A model generated the notes under the pieces. The model searched no databases. It was not told the DNA's origin and worked only from the letters and a program-made list of their open reading frames with translations. Below are positions 6,934 through 11,458 of a stretch of DNA of 11,458 bases, piece after piece; position 1 is the first letter of the stretch; every line of letters starts with the position of its first letter. The DNA is from Acidobacteriaceae bacterium (lineage in GTDB: Bacteria > Acidobacteriota > Terriglobia > Terriglobales > Acidobacteriaceae), in contig PMBA01000292.1 of assembly GCA_003152795.1 (NCBI GenBank), forward strand, positions 37,859-49,316, in the 5' to 3' direction. The position numbers and the translations under genes are program-made.

Positions 6934-9414
6934 GTGAAGCGAAGAACGGCCGGTATCGGGCCTTGCTTGATCGTCTTCTTGTTGCTTGGTGTGCCTGCGC
7001 TCGGCGCTTCCGATCTGCGGTTGAACGAACAGGATTATTTTGAGGCTCATGGACTGAGCGTCCTGTTGTATCACAACGCCTATCACGATGTTTTCGGCGA
7101 TCAGAAGATGGGCGGGCTGGAAATCATCCTGCATGAGCAGAGGATCGCTACAAATGGCGATGTGCGCTTGTCTCCTACGCCTGCGCAGTGGGATCCGATT
7201 CCCCATTTCAAGGAACGCAAGCGGGGAGCATCGGAAAACGAGTTGGCTGCTTTCTGCACTTATACTGGCCGCGGTTTGAGCTACCGTGTCGTAGTGCAGC
7301 CCGAAGCAGATGGATTCCGCCTGTCCCTGCACCTTGAGCAGCCGCTGCCGGCCGCACTCGCCGGTAAAGCCGGATTCAACCTCGAGTTCCTGCCGACGGC
7401 CTACTTTGGAAAATCCTTCATCCTTGACGAAGCGTCTGGCGTCTTCCCGCGCCACCCCGACGGTCCCATGCAGAAACAGGCAGATGGGAGCATACAACCG
7501 CTGCCCCTGGCGACGGGGCACCGGATCGTGCTTTCCCCTGAGGATCCGCTCACCCGCGTGACGATCACCTCTGACGATGGCCCCCTGATGCTATTCGACG
7601 GCCGCAATCAGGCGCAGAACGGATGGTTTGTGATTCGCAGCCTGATTCCTTCGGGCCGCACCGACAACGCAGTGGTCTGGCACATTCATCCGAATATCGT
7701 CCCGGGATGGACGCGTCCGCCGGTGGTGGCTTACAACCAGGTCGGCTACACGCCGGAGCGGATGAAAGTTGCCGTTCTGGAATTCGATCCTTTGTACAAC
7801 GCGCCCCAGACGGCGCGCGTGCTCCGCATAACGCCTGACGGAGATTACAAGGAAGTTTTCCGCCATGAAATCGCGCCGTGGGGCAAATGGATGCGGTATC
7901 AGTACGCCCGCTTCGACTTTTCGACGGTGCGCGAGCCCGGCCTTTACGCGATCGAATATGCAGGTCATGTCAACGGGCCTTTCCGAATCGCGGCGAACGC
8001 TTATGAAGGGATCTGGCAGCCTTCGCTCGATACTTACTTGCCGGAACAGATGGACCATGTCAAAGTCCGCGAGGGTTATCGGATCTGGCATGGCGCGTCG
8101 CATCTTGACGATGCCCGGCAGGCGCCGGTGAACTACACCCACTTTGACGGATATGCCCAGGGCCCTTCCACGGACTCGCCTTTTGCGCCGGGGGAACACA
8201 TCCCGGGCCTGAACGTCGGCGGCTGGTACGACGCCGGAGACTTCGACATTCGGACGCAAACCCAGGCCAGCGTAATCACCGATCTCACGCTGGCCTGGGA
8301 ATCCTTCGGAATCAATGCGGATGAGACAACGGTGGATGAAAAGTCCCGGTATGTGCAACTCCGCAAGCCGGACGGCGTTCCAGACGCCATACAACAGATC
8401 GAACACGGGGTGTTGCAGTTGCTGGCGCAGTACAAGGTCATCGGCCATGCGATTCCCGGCATCGTCGAACCCACGCTTGAGGAGTACACGCACCTGGGAG
8501 ATGCGGCCTCCAAGACCGATGGCCGAATCTATGCGCCGTACCTGGGTCGTCTGGAGACGGACGGCGAATACTCCGGCATGCCGGACGACCGGTGGGCGTT
8601 CACAACCCATACCACGCCGTTGAACTATGCAGCCATCTCGTCGTTGGCCGCGGCGAGCCGGGTACTTCGTGGTTTTGACGACAAGATGGCCAACCAGTCC
8701 CTGCAAACGGCGATCCGTGTATGGGACGAGGAGCATAAGCAGCCCCCCGCATTGTTCAAATCCTTCAACACAACCGGAGGCGAACTGAGTGAGGAGGAGA
8801 CCAAGGCTGCGGTGGAACTTCTGGTCGCAACCCACGGCGGAGATGCTTACGGGAGACGTCTGCAAGAACTTCTGCCCGTGATCGAGGAGCGATTCGGCGA
8901 GCTGGGGTGGATCGCGGTGCGCGCCATACCGTTCATGGATTCGCAGTTCAAAAGCAGCCTTGGCGTTGCACTTCGGTCCTACAAAGTCGAACTCGACCGG
9001 GACTTGTCCAGGAATCCTTACGGAGTGCCAATCGTTACCGGGACGTGGGGCGGCTCCGGTGCGGTGGCTGGGTTCGCCGCGCACATGTATTTTCTCCACC
9101 AGGCGTTCCCCGACATCGTTGGACCCGAGTACACGCTCCGCGGTCTCGATTACGTGCTGGGTACGCATCCGGTGTCCAACGTTTCCTACGTGTCCTCGGT
9201 AGGAACACAGTCCAAGCTCATCGCTTATGGCAACAACCGGGCGGACTATTCGTTCATTCCGGGCGGCATGATCCCTGGCGTGGTGATCGTGCAGCCGGAC
9301 TACCCGGAGCTCAAGGCCGATTGGCCGTTTCTTTGGTTCGAAAACGAGTATGTGGTTGACACGGTGACGACATTCATTCTGGCGGCGAGCGCGGCCAATG
9401 CGCTGGCGAGATGA
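6934..9414 (+). CDS. Secreted GH9 family glycoside hydrolase with cellulase Ig-like domain and extra N-terminal region
   Basis: The product has 826 residues. Residues 1-25 form a signal peptide (MKRRTAGIGPCLIVFLLLG...). Residues 26 to about 259 are predicted beta-rich but not a domain I can name. About 260-355 is the cellulase N-terminal Ig-like domain (PPVVAYNQVGYTPERMKVAVL), followed by the GH9 (alpha/alpha)6 domain to the C-terminus. Catalytic residues are in place: GGWYDAGDFD gives D433 and D436, and FENEYVVD gives the likely acid E805. GH9 enzymes cleave beta-1,4-glucans and some act as exo-enzymes on glucosides or glucosaminides, with inversion. The conserved PHHR motif of GH9 cellulases is GNNR here (N767, N768, R769), so the His at the substrate site is missing. 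No carbohydrate-binding module or dockerin is seen. It starts 39 bp after the TPR gene and 35 bp before the GH3 gene, which suggests one operon. Family is confident; an oligosaccharide or non-cellulose substrate is inferred. Confidence 0.92.
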   Translation: MKRRTAGIGPCLIVFLLLGVPALGASDLRLNEQDYFEAHGLSVLLYHNAYHDVFGDQKMGGLEIILHEQRIATNGDVRLSPTPAQWDPIPHFKERKRGASENELAAFCTYTGRGLSYRVVVQPEADGFRLSLHLEQPLPAALAGKAGFNLEFLPTAYFGKSFILDEASGVFPRHPDGPMQKQADGSIQPLPLATGHRIVLSPEDPLTRVTITSDDGPLMLFDGRNQAQNGWFVIRSLIPSGRTDNAVVWHIHPNIVPGWTRPPVVAYNQVGYTPERMKVAVLEFDPLYNAPQTARVLRITPDGDYKEVFRHEIAPWGKWMRYQYARFDFSTVREPGLYAIEYAGHVNGPFRIAANAYEGIWQPSLDTYLPEQMDHVKVREGYRIWHGASHLDDARQAPVNYTHFDGYAQGPSTDSPFAPGEHIPGLNVGGWYDAGDFDIRTQTQASVITDLTLAWESFGINADETTVDEKSRYVQLRKPDGVPDAIQQIEHGVLQLLAQYKVIGHAIPGIVEPTLEEYTHLGDAASKTDGRIYAPYLGRLETDGEYSGMPDDRWAFTTHTTPLNYAAISSLAAASRVLRGFDDKMANQSLQTAIRVWDEEHKQPPALFKSFNTTGGELSEEETKAAVELLVATHGGDAYGRRLQELLPVIEERFGELGWIAVRAIPFMDSQFKSSLGVALRSYKVELDRDLSRNPYGVPIVTGTWGGSGAVAGFAAHMYFLHQAFPDIVGPEYTLRGLDYVLGTHPVSNVSYVSSVGTQSKLIAYGNNRADYSFIPGGMIPGVVIVQPDYPELKADWPFLWFENEYVVDTVTTFILAASAANALAR

Positions 9415-9438
9415 AGTTGATTGAGACTAAGACGATCG

Positions 9439-9445
9439 AAGGGAG
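9439..9445 (+). promoter_or_regulatory. Ribosome binding site of the right GH3 gene
   Basis: AAGGGAG ends 4 nt before ATG at 9450. The spacing is short but the site and the following signal peptide agree on this start. Confidence 0.6.
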
Positions 9446-9449
9446 AACT

Positions 9450-11458
9450 ATGAACTTATATCTACACTCACTCCGCACAAATCCACTTGCGCTCGGCATC
9501 GCGATCCTCAGTCTTGCGCTCCTGCCGGCTTCGGCGCAGGCCGGGGCGGAACACAAGAAAGCACCCGCGCCCTGGATGAATAGCAGTCTTTCTCCCGACG
9601 AGAGGGCGGCGCTGGTGGTGAAGGAGCTGACGCTCGAGGAAAAGATCTCCCTTTTGCACGGGACTGGCATGAAGGGCCTGAGCCCGATGAGCCCGCTGGC
9701 CGCGAAATCCAATGGCGGTGCCGGATATGTTGTCGGAATTCCGCGGCTGGGGATTCCTGCCATCCAGATGTCCGACGCGGCTTACGGCGTGAGGCAGAGC
9801 GGGGAGAATGGCCGTTATTCCACTGCCTTGCCCGACGATCTTGCGGGGGCGGCGAGTTGGGACCTGGATGCGGCGTATGAGTATGGCGCGCTGATTGGGC
9901 GCGAGCTGCGAGCTCAGGGCTACAACATGTCTTTGGGCGGGGGAATGAATCTGGCGCGTGAGCCGCGCAACGGACGCACCTTCGAATACATGGGCGAAGA
10001 TCCGATTCTGGCGGGGAAGATGGTTGGGCGAGTGATGAGCGGCGAGCAGGCTCAGCATGTCATGGGCGACATAAAGCACTATGCGCTCAACGATCAGGAG
10101 AGCGGGCGGAACGCGGTCAACGTGAACATTGACAAGAGGTCGATGAGAGAAAGCGACCTGCTGGCCTTCGAAATTGGCGTGCGGGAGTCGAACGTTGCCG
10201 CGGTGATGTGTTCCTACAACCGCGTGCAGGGTGATTTTGCCTGTGAAAACAAGTACCTGTTGACCGATGTGTTGAAGAAGGACTGGAACTTCAAGGGCTT
10301 TGTTGTGTCGGACTGGCAGGGAACGCACAGTACAGCGAAGGCGTCCGCCGCGGGATTGGATCACGAGGAACCCGGCGAGATTTTTTATGGCGACACCATG
10401 GAGAAGGCAGTGGAGTCCGGCAAGATACCAATGGCCGAAGTGGACGATCATGTTCACCGGATCCTGCGATCCATGTTTGCGACTGGGGTTATCGATGATC
10501 CTGCGGAGAAGAGTGTTGTGGATGTCGAAGGCGGATTCGAGGTGGCGCAGAGAATTGAGGAGCAGAGCATTGTGTTGCTCAAGAACGACCGCGCGCAACT
10601 CCCGCTCGATAGTTCCAGGGTCTCCAGCATTGCGGTAATCGGAGCGCACTCCGACGTTGGCATGATCTCAGGGGGAGGCTCGGCCCAGGTTGATCCCCCG
10701 GGCGGGAACGCGATCATGCCGCCGGGGAAAGGCAGAACGGAATGGCAGGCCCACATCTGGTTTCCGACGTCGCCGCTGAAAGCCATCAGAGCCAAGGCGC
10801 CGCGGGCGAACGTGCAGTACGACCCGGGTACGGATCCCGCCTCAGCAGCCGCTCTGGCAAAGACGGCGGACGTGGCGATCGTGTTCGCTTACCAATGGGA
10901 GAGCGAAGGGATGGATCTGGAAAGCCTCGCGCTGCCCGAGCGTCAGGATGACTTGATCGCCAAGGTGGCGGCGGCAAATCCGCATACCATCGTCGTGCTC
11001 GAGACCGGCAGCCCCGTAACCATGCCCTGGTCCGATCAGGTGAGCGGCATTCTGGAAGCGTGGTATGGCGGCAGCCGGGGCGCCGAGGCGGTAGCGCGCG
11101 TGATTTTCGGCGAGGTGAACCCGAGCGCAAAGCTACCGATTACTTTCCCGAAGAGTGAGGCGGATCTTCCGCATCTCAGCATCGTTAAGCCTCCGGTGGC
11201 GTCAACTACGAAAGATGGCGATCCCGATGCCTGGAAAACAATCGCGCGCGGCCTGCCCGCATTCCAGACGGCGTATGACGAGGGGCTGAAAGTGGGATAT
11301 AAGTGGTACGACGCGGAGCGGAAACAGGTTTTATTTCCTTTCGGCTACGGTCTTTCTTACACTACGTACGGGTATTCCGATCTCAAAGTGACAGCTGGAA
11401 AGAACGTCCGCCTGAGTTTCAAGGTGACGAACACGGGCAGCCGGGCCGGAGCCGAGGT
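9450..11458 (+). CDS. Secreted GH3 beta-glucosidase-like enzyme (3' end cut by window edge)
   Basis: The reading frame runs uninterrupted from ATG 9450 to the right edge, 669 complete codons. Residues 1-29 or 1-31 form a signal peptide (cleavage at ASA or AQA). The N-terminal GH3 barrel has LTLEEKISLLHG, MSDAAYGVR (D109, sugar-binding Asp), GEDP (182-185), K209-H210 and FVVSDWQGTH with the nucleophile D288. The C-terminal GH3 domain has WESEG, in which E486 is the best acid/base candidate (E484 is the alternative). PFGYGLSYT marks its end. A fibronectin-III-like domain begins at VTNTGSRAGAE, as is usual in long GH3 beta-glucosidases. It should release terminal glucose from beta-oligosaccharides made by the GH9 enzyme. 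The usual DGPxGVR reads DAAYGVR here, a small change near the active site. It is the last visible gene of the likely TPR-GH9-GH3 transcript. Confidence 0.94.
   Translation, partial: MNLYLHSLRTNPLALGIAILSLALLPASAQAGAEHKKAPAPWMNSSLSPDERAALVVKELTLEEKISLLHGTGMKGLSPMSPLAAKSNGGAGYVVGIPRLGIPAIQMSDAAYGVRQSGENGRYSTALPDDLAGAASWDLDAAYEYGALIGRELRAQGYNMSLGGGMNLAREPRNGRTFEYMGEDPILAGKMVGRVMSGEQAQHVMGDIKHYALNDQESGRNAVNVNIDKRSMRESDLLAFEIGVRESNVAAVMCSYNRVQGDFACENKYLLTDVLKKDWNFKGFVVSDWQGTHSTAKASAAGLDHEEPGEIFYGDTMEKAVESGKIPMAEVDDHVHRILRSMFATGVIDDPAEKSVVDVEGGFEVAQRIEEQSIVLLKNDRAQLPLDSSRVSSIAVIGAHSDVGMISGGGSAQVDPPGGNAIMPPGKGRTEWQAHIWFPTSPLKAIRAKAPRANVQYDPGTDPASAAALAKTADVAIVFAYQWESEGMDLESLALPERQDDLIAKVAAANPHTIVVLETGSPVTMPWSDQVSGILEAWYGGSRGAEAVARVIFGEVNPSAKLPITFPKSEADLPHLSIVKPPVASTTKDGDPDAWKTIARGLPAFQTAYDEGLKVGYKWYDAERKQVLFPFGYGLSYTTYGYSDLKVTAGKNVRLSFKVTNTGSRAGAE

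Noticed and set aside
7591..9168. 525-codon open frame antisense to the GH9 gene
   Set aside because: It is long, but rich in Arg and Val with no recognisable motif. The sense frame carries the GH9 catalytic residues, so this is a codon-bias shadow.
9468..10649. 393-codon open frame antisense to the right GH3 gene
   Set aside because: It has no recognisable family, and the sense frame is an intact GH3 with nucleophile and Lys-His motif.
1..11458. CRISPR arrays, tRNA or rRNA genes, transposases, attachment sites or phage genes
   Set aside because: Looked for and not seen. There are no regularly spaced repeats, no cloverleaf-like segments and no mobile-element proteins.

Overview
The window reads as chromosomal DNA from an Acidobacteriota bacterium. 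The main reason is the large outer-membrane TonB-dependent receptor with an N-terminal carboxypeptidase-regulatory-like domain (the Oar-like type that is greatly expanded in Acidobacteriota). It sits beside a TPR protein and secreted glycoside hydrolases, in fairly GC-rich DNA. The phylum is an inference from gene type; no rRNA or other phylogenetic marker is present.

Layout: (1) positions 1-461, minus strand, hold the 5' part of a secreted GH3 enzyme of the beta-xylosidase-like type, cut by the left edge. (2) 462-622 is a divergent regulatory region. (3) 623-1735, plus strand, encodes a LacI-family repressor. (4) 1736-2046 is a 311-bp AT-richer intergenic region with a direct repeat, a sigma70-like promoter and candidate LacI-type operators. 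(5) 2047-5544 encodes the TonB-dependent receptor. (6) 5545-5757 holds a strong perfect hairpin. (7) 5758-6894 encodes an exported protein with about ten TPRs. (8) 6934-9414 encodes a secreted GH9 enzyme. (9) 9450 to the right edge encodes a second secreted GH3 enzyme of the beta-glucosidase-like type, cut by the edge before its stop codon. The last three genes are 39 and 35 bp apart and look co-transcribed.

Working model (inference): this is a glycan-utilisation locus. The receptor takes up oligosaccharides across the outer membrane and the GH9 and GH3 enzymes cut beta-linked oligosaccharides. The divergent GH3 enzyme would remove xylose or another side-chain or terminal sugar. The LacI regulator would sense a released sugar and control both promoters. 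The DNA supports the link: the 10-mer CGTGTACGTT occurs in the divergent GH3/lacI region (minus strand) and again just downstream of the receptor promoter. No SusD-like gene is visible, so this is not a Bacteroidetes-style SusC/SusD locus.

The least ordinary element is the GH9 protein. It keeps the catalytic Asp pair and the Glu, but the conserved His-containing PHHR motif of cellulases is replaced by GNNR. It also carries about 235 residues of unassigned sequence before its Ig-like domain. This suggests a substrate other than plain cellulose.
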